Notes: generated by a model not told the origin, from the sequence alone. DNA of 15,329 bases from Candidatus Delongbacteria bacterium (GCA_017997825.1 JAGOEH010000070.1:1-15329); one strand, 5' to 3'; positions 1 through 8,287 are shown, numbered from the stretch's first letter. A program made the numbers and translations.

Positions 1-210
1 CCATGGGGCGGCGCCCAAGGTCAGGCTTCCGATATCGAAATCCAGGCCAAAGAGATCCTCGAAATGCGTGATAAACTCAATGCCATCCTGATGGAACTTA
101 CCGGGCAACCCCTGGAAAAAATCACCAAGGATACCGATCGAAATTTCTTTATGTCGGCTGTTCAGGCTCAGGAATATGGATTGATCGATGATGTCCTGGA
201 AAAACGATAA
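1..210 (+). CDS. clpP: ATP-dependent Clp protease proteolytic subunit ClpP (3' end only)
   Basis: Frame 1 is open from the window edge to TAA at 208-210 and gives the last 69 residues of ClpP, the serine peptidase that forms the double-heptamer barrel degrading substrates unfolded by ClpX or ClpA/C in the cytoplasm. The fragment starts just inside the conserved segment after the active-site histidine ([19 protein letters not shown], equivalent to HQP-GG-QGQA-DIEI-A-EI in known ClpP). It continues through the [11 protein letters not shown] segment, where the catalytic aspartate of the Ser-His-Asp triad lies, and ends [12 protein letters not shown], the usual C terminus. The Ser and His are off the left edge. 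clpX follows 15 bases later, the standard clpP-clpX pair. Identification is by recognised family motifs; the fragment shows no frameshift. Confidence 0.96.
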   Translation, partial: PWGGAQGQASDIEIQAKEILEMRDKLNAILMELTGQPLEKITKDTDRNFFMSAVQAQEYGLIDDVLEKR

Positions 211-225
211 AGGGAGGCCGCCGGT

Positions 226-1473
226 ATGTCTAAACGTTCCGATTTCTTTCTGGGAAAACTGAAATGTGATTTCTGCGGTAATGCCTTTTCCGACGAAACC
301 GAACTGGTTTTCGGCCCAAATGTTGCCATATGCAGGGAATGTATCCATAGCTGCAACGATATCTTTACTGAACGCGAGCATGTGATATCCCATGATGAAA
401 ATACCCCTTTGCCCTCGCCCCAGCAGATTATGGAAAAACTCTCCGAGTATGTGATCGGACAGGATCAGGCCAAAAAAGTCCTTTCGGTAGCGGTTTACAA
501 CCATTATAAACGCTTGAATCAAAAAATTACCGATGATGTGGAAATTGAGAAAAGCAACATCCTGCTGATCGGTCCAACCGGTACCGGTAAAACTTTACTG
601 GCTCAGACCCTGGCCCGCTTCCTGCGTGTTCCCTTTACCATCGTGGATGCCACCGTTTTCACCGAGGCCGGGTATGTCGGTGAAGATGTCGAAAATATGC
701 TGGTCCGGTTGCTTCAGAGCGCCGATTACAACGTCAAGCAAGCCGAGCGTGGAATTATCTATATCGATGAACTGGATAAGATTGCTCGAAAAACCGCTAA
801 TCCCTCCATTACTCGCGATGTTTCCGGCGAAGGGGTCCAGCAGGCCATGCTTAAAATCCTGGAAGGAACCGTCTCGGCCGTCCCTCCCAAAGGGGGACGT
901 AAACATCCCGAACAGGATTTGATCCAGATCAATACCAAAAATATTCTGTTTATTGCCGGCGGTGTATTTGAAGGTGTCGACAAAATCATTATGCGTCGGC
1001 GCGGCGGCAATAATATCGGGTTCGGTTCCGATCTTCATCTCCGCCAAAAACAGGAACTCGGCGAGATCCTGGGGATGGTCGAACCGGAAGATCTACACGA
1101 ATTCGGCCTGATTCCCGAATTGATCGGACGATTCCATTCCTATTCCTCACTGTCCGAATTGAACGAAACAATGCTGGTCAATATTCTGACCCAACCCCGA
1201 AACGCCCTGGTCAAGCAGTATAAAAAACTCTTCGAAATGGACGGCGTTAAACTTAAATTCGAAGAGGATGCCCTGCAGGAAATCGCTAAAATCACTATGC
1301 AGCGCAAAACAGGCGCCAGAGGATTGCGGGCCATCATGGAAAAACTGATGACCGATATTATGTTCCGTCTTCCCGATATCGGCGTCAAATTCTGCGTGAT
1401 CGATAAAGAGGTGGTTCAGGGTAAAAAAGATCCGACCCTTATCACAAATAACCCTAAAAAGCGTACCGCCTGA
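226..1473 (+). CDS. clpX: ATP-dependent Clp protease ATP-binding subunit ClpX
   Basis: ClpX is a hexameric AAA+ unfoldase that feeds tagged proteins to ClpP. The 415-residue product is of normal length. The N-terminal zinc-binding domain has four cysteines at 14, 17, 36 and 39 (CDFC and CREC). Walker A is GPTGTGKT (116-123), the pore-1 loop is GYVG (149-152) and Walker B is IIYIDELDK (177-185). An RKH loop lies at 225-227, the IGF tripeptide that docks in the ClpP hydrophobic clefts at 264-266, and the sensor-2 motif GARGLRA at 363-369. All elements needed for ATPase activity and ClpP binding are present. The start is supported by AGGGAGG at 211-217, eight bases upstream. It lies 15 bases after clpP and 10 bases before engB, so it is probably cotranscribed with both. 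Confidence 0.98.
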   Translation: MSKRSDFFLGKLKCDFCGNAFSDETELVFGPNVAICRECIHSCNDIFTEREHVISHDENTPLPSPQQIMEKLSEYVIGQDQAKKVLSVAVYNHYKRLNQKITDDVEIEKSNILLIGPTGTGKTLLAQTLARFLRVPFTIVDATVFTEAGYVGEDVENMLVRLLQSADYNVKQAERGIIYIDELDKIARKTANPSITRDVSGEGVQQAMLKILEGTVSAVPPKGGRKHPEQDLIQINTKNILFIAGGVFEGVDKIIMRRRGGNNIGFGSDLHLRQKQELGEILGMVEPEDLHEFGLIPELIGRFHSYSSLSELNETMLVNILTQPRNALVKQYKKLFEMDGVKLKFEEDALQEIAKITMQRKTGARGLRAIMEKLMTDIMFRLPDIGVKFCVIDKEVVQGKKDPTLITNNPKKRTA

Positions 1474-1483
1474 TTTGGAATGA

Positions 1484-2068
1484 ATGATTAATTTTGAGAA
1501 AACACATTATGTTTTAAGTGCTTATCACCGAAATCAACTGATTCAGGATAATCTGCCCCAATTCGCATTTATTGGGCGATCCAATGTGGGAAAATCTTCT
1601 CTAATCAATACCTTGACCAATAAAAAGAAACTGGCCATGACCAGTAAAACCCCCGGAAAAACTCGGTTGGTTAATTATTTTCTATGTGATGAACGCTTCT
1701 ATCTGGTCGATCTCCCCGGTTATGGATTTGCCAAAACCCCGGCCGACTATCAAAAACAGTGGAAAACCCTGATCGAGTTTTATCTGCTTAATACCCCGAC
1801 CCTGATGACGACCTTTCTGCTTTGGGATATCTCGGTCTTTCCCCAGTCCAACGATTTGATGATGCTGGACTGGTATCTTGAGCAAAAACTCTATTTTCAG
1901 ATCGTCCTGACCAAGATCGATCGAATTACGCAGCATCAAAAATCAATTACGCTTAAAACTATACGCCGGACTTTAGGATTTCCCTATCCGTTGCTAGAGT
2001 TTTCAGCCAAAACCCGATTGGGCCTGGATAATATCCGCCAGGTGATGGCATCGAAAGTGGAAGAATAA
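1484..2068 (+). CDS. engB: Ribosome-biogenesis GTP-binding protein EngB/YsxC
   Basis: This 194-residue TRAFAC-class GTPase corresponds to EngB/YsxC/YihA, which is needed for late assembly of the large ribosomal subunit. The G motifs are in order: G1 GRSNVGKS (31-38), a G2-region TPGKT (56-60), G3 DLPGYG (76-81), G4 TKID (143-146) and G5 SAK (174-176). The GRSNVGKSSLIN and DLPGYGFA signatures are diagnostic of EngB rather than Era or Der. The usual family segment D-RH-P---D is represented by LWDISVFPQSND (113-124), so the Arg-His pair is not conserved; this looks like divergence, not damage. The start is preceded by a weak GGAA only three bases away, so translation may depend on coupling with clpX, whose stop is 10 bases upstream. 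rnz begins three bases after its stop. Confidence 0.96.
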   Translation: MINFEKTHYVLSAYHRNQLIQDNLPQFAFIGRSNVGKSSLINTLTNKKKLAMTSKTPGKTRLVNYFLCDERFYLVDLPGYGFAKTPADYQKQWKTLIEFYLLNTPTLMTTFLLWDISVFPQSNDLMMLDWYLEQKLYFQIVLTKIDRITQHQKSITLKTIRRTLGFPYPLLEFSAKTRLGLDNIRQVMASKVEE

Positions 2069-2071
2069 ACT

Positions 2072-2998
2072 ATGGAAGTATTTATTCTGGGAAGCAGCGG
2101 GTCAATCCCGACGCTCAAACGCAATCTTCCTTCGCTGGTTTTACGCCGGGATGGGAAGCTCTATATGTTCGATTGCGGGGAGGGGACCCAGATCCAGATC
2201 ATCAAATCCGGTCTGTCACTGGCTAAGTTTGAAGCGGTATTTATTTCTCATCTGCACGGCGATCATGTCACCGGGCTGCCCGGCCTACTGATGCTGCTGA
2301 CCCAGGCTTCCCGTCAGGATCCTCTGACTATTTTTGGTCCGGCGGGTCTGAGGGATTATCTGGAATCAATTCAGCGGACTCTGAATTTTTATTCGGAATA
2401 TGAGATTATCATCAATGAGATTACCGCCGAAGGTATCATTTATCAAGAAAAGGAATTCTATGTTGAAACGGCCCGGGCGGATCATAATGTCTTTACCCTG
2501 GCCTATGCCCTAGTTGAAAATCCGCGTCCCGGCCGATTTTATCCCGATAAGGCATTGGAATACGGGTTAAAACCGGGGCCAATCTATAAGAAACTGCAGG
2601 AAGGGGAAGCGGTGACCCTGGAGAATGGTCGGGTGATCCGGCCGGATATGGTGATCGGGCCTTCTCGTCCCGGACGGAAGTTCGTATATGCCACGGATAC
2701 CCGTCCCAGCCGTAAGATTGCCCGTCTGGCCTATCAGGCCGATCTGTTGGTTCATGATGGCATGTTTGCTGAGGAAGAGGTTCAGGATGCGGCCGCCAAA
2801 GGTCATTCTACCGTTATCCAAGCCGCAGAAATCGCCCGTACCGCTCAGGTTAAAAAGTTGATTGTCAGCCATATCAGTTCTCGATATACCCAGAACCAGA
2901 TCCTCAAGGAACAGGCCCGTACCGTTTTTCCCGATACCTCGGTCGCTTATGACCTGATGAATTATGAAATTCCGTTTCAGGAAGAGGTCGATGGCTAA
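2072..2998 (+). CDS. rnz: Ribonuclease Z (tRNA 3'-processing endonuclease)
   Basis: RNase Z cuts the 3' trailer from precursor tRNAs. The 308-residue product has the length of the short bacterial (ElaC/RNase Z-S) form. It shows the metallo-beta-lactamase fold signature HLHGDH (60-65), further metal ligands H138 in ADHN, D209 in TDT and H267 in SHIS, and the RNase Z H245 in GHST. The exosite or flexible-arm region that grips tRNA is visible as LKPGPIYKKLQEGEAV (166-181), including the characteristic Gly-Pro. These features separate it from other metallo-beta-lactamases. GGAAG lies eight bases before the ATG. The gene starts three bases after engB and its end overlaps the rsmI start by eight bases, so it is translated within the same polycistron. 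Confidence 0.97.
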   Translation: MEVFILGSSGSIPTLKRNLPSLVLRRDGKLYMFDCGEGTQIQIIKSGLSLAKFEAVFISHLHGDHVTGLPGLLMLLTQASRQDPLTIFGPAGLRDYLESIQRTLNFYSEYEIIINEITAEGIIYQEKEFYVETARADHNVFTLAYALVENPRPGRFYPDKALEYGLKPGPIYKKLQEGEAVTLENGRVIRPDMVIGPSRPGRKFVYATDTRPSRKIARLAYQADLLVHDGMFAEEEVQDAAAKGHSTVIQAAEIARTAQVKKLIVSHISSRYTQNQILKEQARTVFPDTSVAYDLMNYEIPFQEEVDG

Positions 2999-3719
2999 AC
3001 TGATGGTTGTGGCTACCCCGATCGGCAATCTGGCTGATATGACATTTCGTGCGGTGGAGGTTCTCAAACAGGTCGATCTGATTGCCGCCGAAGATACCCG
3101 AAAAGCCCGAATCCTTTTATCGCATTATCAAATTTCCAAGCCTCTTTTTTCATATCATTCCGCCAACGAGAAAAGCGCCTGCCGGAAAATCCTGCGCGAT
3201 CTTATGGACGGCAAAGAGGTCGCTCTGATCAGCGAAGCCGGAACCCCCTGTATTTCCGATCCCGGGTATCTAATTGTCCAGGCGGCGGTTCAGGCTGGAA
3301 TTGAGGTGGTCCCCATTCCGGGCGCCTCCGCCTTGAGCTGCGCTCTTTCCGTCTCCGGATTGCCAACCGATCGCTCTCTCTTTCTGGGATTCCTGCCCCA
3401 AAAAAAAGGTAAAAAACGAAAACTGCTCCAATCCTTCCTGAATCAGGAAATACAAATGGTGATCTACGAATCCCCCTATCGGCTTCTGGAAACCTTGCAC
3501 CTGCTGATCGAACTCTTCGGCGATCGTCCCCTGTTCATCGGCCGTGAATTGACCAAACTATATGAGGAAAAAATCCATACCTCACTGGCTCAAGCCGTTC
3601 ATGACTTCTCTTCCCGCGACATCAAAGGCGAATTCGTCCTGGTGCTCAATCTTAAAACCACTCATGACCCAATTGATTCGGAACTCATTCCCGAATCGGG
3701 AGGATTCTATGATCAATGA
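2991..3719 (+). CDS. rsmI: 16S rRNA (cytidine(1402)-2'-O)-methyltransferase RsmI
   Basis: RsmI is an SAM-dependent tetrapyrrole-methylase-fold enzyme that 2'-O-methylates C1402 in the 16S rRNA decoding centre. I chose ATG 2991 (242 residues) over the in-frame upstream ATG at 2964, because GGAAGAGG directly precedes it and the family start MAKLMVVATPIGNLADMT begins there. Motifs visible: TPIGNL near residue 9, AAEDTRK, EAGTPCISDPG and PGASA, all hallmark SAM-pocket motifs of the family. The protein stops soon after GEFVLVLNLK and lacks the C-terminal extension of the approximately 285-residue E. coli enzyme; short forms are known elsewhere, so this is not taken as truncation. It overlaps rnz by eight bases and the next gene by 11. 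An A8 run (3400-3407) lies in the Lys-rich segment QKKGKKRK. Confidence 0.95.
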   Translation: MAKLMVVATPIGNLADMTFRAVEVLKQVDLIAAEDTRKARILLSHYQISKPLFSYHSANEKSACRKILRDLMDGKEVALISEAGTPCISDPGYLIVQAAVQAGIEVVPIPGASALSCALSVSGLPTDRSLFLGFLPQKKGKKRKLLQSFLNQEIQMVIYESPYRLLETLHLLIELFGDRPLFIGRELTKLYEEKIHTSLAQAVHDFSSRDIKGEFVLVLNLKTTHDPIDSELIPESGGFYDQ

Positions 3720-5319
3720 GAATTCCATCAACACTCTGGCTGATTATATCAACCGGAGTCTCGAGATTCACGAATCCAACCTTTTTTTGGCTGAAATTGA
3801 CGGAGAACAGCTGACTTACGGCCAAACCCGGATCAAACTGCAGGAAATTAAAATGATTTTCAAGAAGGAGGGAATTAAACCCGGCGACAAAATCGCTCTG
3901 CTGGGACTCAATTCCATCCATTGGGCCCTGACCTACCTGGCCATCGTAACCTATGGCGCCGTCGCGGTCCCTATTCTCAACGATTTCAATAATACCAGCA
4001 TCCATAACATTATCACCATCTCCGACAGTAAACTGATCTTCATTTCCTCCAGTCTGTTGGATAAGATCGAAGGGGTTTCATTCCGTCAGTTGGAAAAAGC
4101 CTATCTGCTGGAGGATTTTTCGGAATTCAATCTCAAGTCGATTCCTCAGATCCTGTCTCAAATCAAAGAACGGGTTTATGAATTCAAGCAGTATGCCAAT
4201 CATTATCTGAGCGAGTATCTGCCTAATTTTCATCATGAATTTCAGCCTCAAAAGGATGACCTGGCCGCCATTGTCTATACATCCGGAACGACCGGGAATT
4301 CTAAAGGGGTGATGCTGACCCACCATAACATTGTCGCTGATATCTTCGGCGGTGTTAAATATGTGCCGTTGCTGAATGCTGACGATCGATTTCTTTCCCT
4401 GTTGCCGCTCGCTCATACCTATGAATGTACCATCGGTCTGCTGGTTCCGCTTTATGCCGGAGCTTCGGTCCATTATCTCAAACAAAAACCCAGCCCCAAA
4501 GTCTTGCTCCAGGCTTTCGAGAAAGTCAAACCCACCCTGGTTTGCGTTGTTCCGCTGGTGATTGAAAAGATCTATCGCAAAAAAATTGCACCTCGGCTGG
4601 AAGGGAGCTTTATTTTACGTCATTGTTTACGGGTCGGATTTCTCAGGCGCTTGATTTATCGCAAAGCCGCCTCGGAATTGTTTCGGTCCCTGGGCGGCAG
4701 TATTATCTGGATGGGAATCGGTGGCGCCGCTCTGCATCCTGAAGTGGAACGGTTTCTGTATGAGGGCCGCTTTCCCTATTCGATCGGTTATGGGATGACG
4801 GAGTGTTCCCCTTTGATCAGCGGGAGCGGGGTGAAGGATAAGCGCCGTTTGAGCGCCGGCTATGCCCTGCCCGGCAGTCAGATCCGGATCGATGCCCCGG
4901 ACCCTAAAACCGGAATCGGAGAGGTCCAGGTCAAGGGGCCGATTGTTACCCTCGGTTATTATAAAAATTCCGAAGAAACCGCCAAACTGTTTACCCCCGA
5001 TGGATGGCTTAAAACCGGGGACTTGGGTTATCTGGATCGCCACCATTATCTGTTCCTGAAAGGCCGGTCCAAAAATGTCATCGTTGGCGCTTCGGGTGAA
5101 AATATCTACCCCGAGGAGATTGAACCGCTGATCAACCAGTATTCCACCGTGGTCGAAAGCCTGGTCATCAAAAAAAACGGTAAACTGACAGCCTTCATCT
5201 ATCCGGATTATGATGCCCTCCGAAATGAACTCCATCTTTTCGACTTGGATGAGAAAGAGATCAAATCCAGGATTAATAGCTATTTTAACCATATGATCCA
5301 TGATATCAATGCCGGATAA
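3709..5319 (+). CDS. AMP-binding long-chain fatty acid--CoA ligase, C terminus cut off by an in-frame TAA
   Basis: This is an ANL-superfamily adenylate-forming enzyme of the long-chain acyl-CoA synthetase type (fatty acid + ATP + CoA to acyl-CoA). I chose ATG 3709 because GGGAGG sits five bases upstream; the frame extends upstream to 3562, but that stretch lies over rsmI. The 536 residues contain the P-loop-like YTSGTTGNSKG (190-200), PLAHTYE (233-239), YGMTECSP (361-368), DGWLKTGDLG (431-440) and the hinge KGRSKNVIVGASGENIYPEEIE (451-472). The reading frame stops at TAA 5317-5319, before the expected A10 motif. The missing 30 residues follow in the same frame to 5412 (separate entry). The ORF as written therefore lacks the A10 lysine needed for efficient adenylation and may be inactive, read through, or affected by a sequencing error. 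It overlaps rsmI by 11 bases and precedes dxs. The exact substrate is unknown. Confidence 0.9.
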   Translation: MINENSINTLADYINRSLEIHESNLFLAEIDGEQLTYGQTRIKLQEIKMIFKKEGIKPGDKIALLGLNSIHWALTYLAIVTYGAVAVPILNDFNNTSIHNIITISDSKLIFISSSLLDKIEGVSFRQLEKAYLLEDFSEFNLKSIPQILSQIKERVYEFKQYANHYLSEYLPNFHHEFQPQKDDLAAIVYTSGTTGNSKGVMLTHHNIVADIFGGVKYVPLLNADDRFLSLLPLAHTYECTIGLLVPLYAGASVHYLKQKPSPKVLLQAFEKVKPTLVCVVPLVIEKIYRKKIAPRLEGSFILRHCLRVGFLRRLIYRKAASELFRSLGGSIIWMGIGGAALHPEVERFLYEGRFPYSIGYGMTECSPLISGSGVKDKRRLSAGYALPGSQIRIDAPDPKTGIGEVQVKGPIVTLGYYKNSEETAKLFTPDGWLKTGDLGYLDRHHYLFLKGRSKNVIVGASGENIYPEEIEPLINQYSTVVESLVIKKNGKLTAFIYPDYDALRNELHLFDLDEKEIKSRINSYFNHMIHDINAG

Positions 5320-5412
5320 GCCGAATTTTCCAGGCTGAACGGCTATATATTGATGGATGAAGAGTTTGAAAAGACACCGACTCAGAAGATCAAACGCTAT
5401 CTCTATGAATAA
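5317..5412 (+). other. In-frame nonsense codon plus residual C-terminal coding tail of the acyl-CoA synthetase gene
   Basis: The TAA at 5317-5319 is followed, without any frame change, by 30 sense codons ending at TAA 5410-5412. They read AEFSRLNGYILMDEEF then EKTPTQKIKRYLYE. This is the expected end of a long-chain acyl-CoA synthetase, with the A10-type motif TPTQKIKR whose first Lys (codon 560, counting the TAA as 537) matches the catalytic lysine of ANL enzymes. By comparison with the usual family pattern (N--L--yS-i), the stop falls where a leucine is common, so a single TTA-to-TAA change would explain it; this is inference. No independent start with a ribosome binding site serves the tail: the only ATG, at 5353, has none. 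Confidence 0.85.
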
Positions 5413-5414
5413 AA

Positions 5415-5419
5415 GGGAG
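5415..5419 (+). promoter_or_regulatory. Ribosome binding site supporting the TTG start of dxs
   Basis: GGGAG lies seven bases before TTG 5427. No ATG is suitably placed: the next in-frame Met is residue 31, inside conserved sequence. This site therefore decides the dxs start. A GTG at 5419-5421 is out of frame. Confidence 0.75.
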
Positions 5420-5426
5420 TGATATC

Positions 5427-7343
5427 TTGAAAATCTTGGAAACACTATCCGGTGTCGAGGAGCTCAGGCGGCTTAAACCTGCCGATCTGCCTCTTTTGGC
5501 TCAGGAGATTCGTGAAATGATTATCCGGGTGATCGCCACCAACGGCGGGCATCTGGCTTCCAGTCTGGGTGTTGTTGAATTGACTATTGCCCTCCATTAT
5601 ATTTTCAATACACCGATCGATAAAATCGTGTGGGATGTCGGACACCAGGCTTATGCTCATAAAATACTGACCGGTCGGAAAGATCAGTTTCACACTATCC
5701 GACTGCTGAATGGTATCAGTGGATTTCCGAAACGCGAAGAGAGCGAATTTGATGTGATGAATGTCGGGCACAGCAGTACCTCGATCTCGGCGGCATACGG
5801 TTTTGCGGTGGCCCGGGACCTCAATCATGAAAAAAACAAGGTGCTGGCCGTGATTGGGGACGGATCCCTGACGGCCGGCCTGGCGTTTGAAGGTTTGAAC
5901 AATGCCGGGGCTTCCAACCGCGATTTTATTGTTGTCCTGAACGACAATCGTTTGAGTATCTCGCAGAATGTCGGAGCTCTCTCCAAATACCTGGTCGATA
6001 TGCTGGTCAATCCCAGTTACAATAAACTGAAAGCCGATATATGGGAAATCATGGAAAAAAGCAATTTCACCAAAGATGTAATCCGACCCATGATCAGCAA
6101 ACTCGATACCAGTCTGAAAAGCTTGCTGGTTCCCGGCAGTCTGTTCGAAAAACTCGGGTTCCGCTATATCGGTCCGCTGGATGGGCATAATATCCCGGTA
6201 TTACTCAGCACCTTCGAAAATATTAAAAAACTATCGGGCCCTATTTTTGTTCATGTGCTGACCACCAAGGGCAAGGGATATCTGATCGCCGAAGAGAATG
6301 CCGAGAAATACCATGGAATCGGCGGTACCCTGAATTGCAAATCCGGGCGTACCAGCCAAAGCTACACCCAGATTTTCGGGAATACCATGTTGGAATTGGC
6401 TTCCCGTGAACCTCGCCTGGTGACCATCACAGCGGCTATGGGGCATCATGGAGGGCTGGCGGAATTCTCCAAGATCTATCCCGAACGCTTTTTTGATGTC
6501 GGGATTGCCGAACAGCATGCCCTGACCTTCGCCGCTGGATTGGCCCTTGACCATAAAATCAAACCGGTCGTGATGGTCTATAATACTTTCCTACAGCGCG
6601 GCTATGATTCCCTGATCCATGATATCGCCCTACCCAAAGCCAATGTCCTGATCGCTCTCGATCGATCCGGTCTGGTTGGAGCGGATGGACCTACCCATCA
6701 CGGAAGCCTGGGAGTATCCTTTCTGCGTACCGTTCCCAATCTGATCATTTCGCTTCCGCGCGACGGAAGAACCTTTAGAAATCTCTTGTATACCGGTATA
6801 AATTATAGTGAGGGGCCGATGGCGATCCTTTATCCCCGTGCCGATACCGAGTGTTTTGATCCGGAGAATGAACCGATGAAACTGATGCCCATCGGGCACA
6901 GTCAGCTTCTCAGAGAAGGGAAGGATATCCTGATAGTGACCGCCGGCACGATGGTAGCGCCGGCTATTAAAATCGCCGGCTGGCTGCAGGATCATTTCGG
7001 TATATCCGCCGCCGTTCTGGATCTGATATTCGTTAAACCCCTCGATAAAGATACACTGTCGGATCTGGCCCTGGCCAATCTGACCCGGCGCCTGGTGATT
7101 ATGGAGGAAAATACCTTGCCCGGAGGTATCGGTTCAGCCATCCTCGAATACCTGGCCGGGATTAACCGCCTGCCCCGCAGAGCTCTTCGGGTCGGTATTC
7201 CTGACCGCTTTGTAACCCACGGCACGATCGATCAGCTCTACCACCTTCTGAAATTGACCCCGGAACAGATTTTAGCACGAATCATCAAAAAATTCTATCC
7301 CACCAAAATAAAAAAATTCCATGAGCATTTTAATCTGGCCTAA
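5427..7343 (+). CDS. dxs: 1-deoxy-D-xylulose-5-phosphate synthase
   Basis: DXS condenses pyruvate and glyceraldehyde 3-phosphate with thiamine diphosphate, the first step of the MEP isoprenoid pathway and also a feed into thiamine and pyridoxal synthesis. The 638-residue length is standard. Visible features are GGHLASSLGVVELTIAL (40-56) with H42, WDVGHQAYAHKILTGR (69-84) with H73, GHSSTSISAA (114-123), the ThDP/Mg motif GDGSLTAGLAFEGLNNAG (144-161), the catalytic Glu E362 in DVGIAEQHA, YNTFLQRGYDSLIHD (385-399) and DRSGLVGADGPTHHG (412-426). In the transketolase middle domain, the TAAM segment continues GHHGGL (339-344), where many homologues have a GTG/GSG-type sequence; this is a mild oddity. 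Translation begins at TTG 5427. The 3' end overlaps nadK by 23 bases. Confidence 0.97.
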   Translation: MKILETLSGVEELRRLKPADLPLLAQEIREMIIRVIATNGGHLASSLGVVELTIALHYIFNTPIDKIVWDVGHQAYAHKILTGRKDQFHTIRLLNGISGFPKREESEFDVMNVGHSSTSISAAYGFAVARDLNHEKNKVLAVIGDGSLTAGLAFEGLNNAGASNRDFIVVLNDNRLSISQNVGALSKYLVDMLVNPSYNKLKADIWEIMEKSNFTKDVIRPMISKLDTSLKSLLVPGSLFEKLGFRYIGPLDGHNIPVLLSTFENIKKLSGPIFVHVLTTKGKGYLIAEENAEKYHGIGGTLNCKSGRTSQSYTQIFGNTMLELASREPRLVTITAAMGHHGGLAEFSKIYPERFFDVGIAEQHALTFAAGLALDHKIKPVVMVYNTFLQRGYDSLIHDIALPKANVLIALDRSGLVGADGPTHHGSLGVSFLRTVPNLIISLPRDGRTFRNLLYTGINYSEGPMAILYPRADTECFDPENEPMKLMPIGHSQLLREGKDILIVTAGTMVAPAIKIAGWLQDHFGISAAVLDLIFVKPLDKDTLSDLALANLTRRLVIMEENTLPGGIGSAILEYLAGINRLPRRALRVGIPDRFVTHGTIDQLYHLLKLTPEQILARIIKKFYPTKIKKFHEHFNLA

Positions 7344-8190
7344 TTATCAGAAATATCAGATTCATTCCATTCTAAAGGAATTGATCGACTATTTCACCCG
7401 GCAATCGATTCCGTACTATATCCCAATGGATGAGAATTACTGCCGCAATTCGCTGGAAGACTGTATTCCAGCTCATGAATTGGAAAAGGCTCAGTTGATG
7501 ATTGCCATCGGGGGCGATGGAACCTTTCTATCCGCCGCCCACCTGGCGGCACACCACCGGATCCCCTTATGGGGGGTCAATTACGGCCGGATGGGATTCC
7601 TGACCGACATCAATCTTCAGGATATTTTCCGGTACCTGGACCCGGTCATCCGGCAGGATTATCATCTGGAACAACGATTTCTATTGACGTATCAAGCTGA
7701 TGGTCAACCGACACCTCCTCCGAGACTGGTTATCAATGATCTGGTAATCGATAAGGGCGGATTCAGCCGCCCGATTCAACTGGGATTGAAAGCCGGTCAC
7801 CAGACGATTGTAGGATTCGATTCCGACGGTATCATCTTTTCTACTCCCACCGGCTCAACCGCCTATTCGCTCTCCGCCGGGGGTCCCATCCTTCCCCCTC
7901 AAAGCGAAGCGATCCTGGTTACCCCCATCTGTCCCCATACCCTGGCCCTCCGTCCTATGGTATTCGCTCCGGAAACCCGACTGGCGGTTCAGGTCGAATC
8001 ATCCCATTCTCCTATCATCATGAGTATCGATGGACAAATCCGTTTTGAAATCCAAACCCCATTCTCAGTCTCGATTTTTCAATCCGAAAAGAAACTGCAG
8101 TTGGTTCGGGTCAAATCCCATGATTTTTATCATATCCTGCGTGAAAAGCTCATGTGGGGCAGTACCGGCCGTAAATCCATCAGCTCCTGA
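7321..8190 (+). CDS. nadK: NAD kinase (ATP/polyphosphate-type NAD+ kinase family)
   Basis: NadK phosphorylates NAD+ at the 2' hydroxyl of its adenosine ribose to give NADP+, in the cytoplasm. The 289-residue product shows GGDGT (64-68), the substrate-binding loop GVNYGRMGFLTD (85-96), the adenine/ribose-binding NDLVI (139-143; family NE/ND motif) and the long conserved segment from DSDGII through STPTGSTAYSLSAGGPI (167-190). The start at ATG 7321 matches the family N terminus (SILIWPN in place of the common IGIIAN-type strand). It lies inside the end of dxs and has no Shine-Dalgarno sequence (upstream is A-rich with no G), so it is probably reached by coupling with dxs termination. MEP enzymes use NADPH, which gives a loose functional link. 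It is the last gene before the only large gap. Confidence 0.96.
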   Translation: MSILIWPNYQKYQIHSILKELIDYFTRQSIPYYIPMDENYCRNSLEDCIPAHELEKAQLMIAIGGDGTFLSAAHLAAHHRIPLWGVNYGRMGFLTDINLQDIFRYLDPVIRQDYHLEQRFLLTYQADGQPTPPPRLVINDLVIDKGGFSRPIQLGLKAGHQTIVGFDSDGIIFSTPTGSTAYSLSAGGPILPPQSEAILVTPICPHTLALRPMVFAPETRLAVQVESSHSPIIMSIDGQIRFEIQTPFSVSIFQSEKKLQLVRVKSHDFYHILREKLMWGSTGRKSISS

Positions 8191-8236
8191 TACAACACAA
8201 TCCCATTGTTTAACCGTCTTTAGCCGGTGAATGGGT

Positions 8237-8284
8237 GAATTCCATTCCGATTCAATTGATCGATAGTGGGAATTCTGTATTTTT
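8237..8284 (+). terminator. Possible intrinsic terminator downstream of nadK
   Basis: GAATTCC (8237-8243) and GGAATTC (8269-8275) are perfect 7-base inverted repeats separated by 25 bases, followed within four bases by TTTTT (8280-8284). The loop contains its own 8-base palindrome TCAATTGA. The stem is short and AT-rich and the loop long, so the call is weak, though the position at an operon end fits. Confidence 0.35.
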
Positions 8285-8287
8285 AAC

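Noticed and set aside
2964-2990. Upstream ATG for rsmI
   Set aside because: It adds nine basic residues not typical of the family and lies within the end of rnz; ATG 2991 has GGAAGAGG and the expected N terminus.
3400-3407. A8 run in rsmI as a possible slippage site
   Set aside because: It simply encodes Gln-Lys-Lys in a basic stretch; no alternative product or stimulatory structure is evident.
3562-3708. N-terminal 49-codon extension of the acyl-CoA synthetase frame upstream of ATG 3709
   Set aside because: It lies wholly over rsmI in another frame, does not resemble the family, and a strong GGGAGG site supports ATG 3709.
4627-5445. Long open frame on the minus strand (272 codons) over the acyl-CoA synthetase gene, and similar minus-strand frames over rnz, dxs and the radical SAM gene
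   Set aside because: They mirror strongly coding + strand genes, have no recognisable domains and fit the usual antisense shadow pattern.
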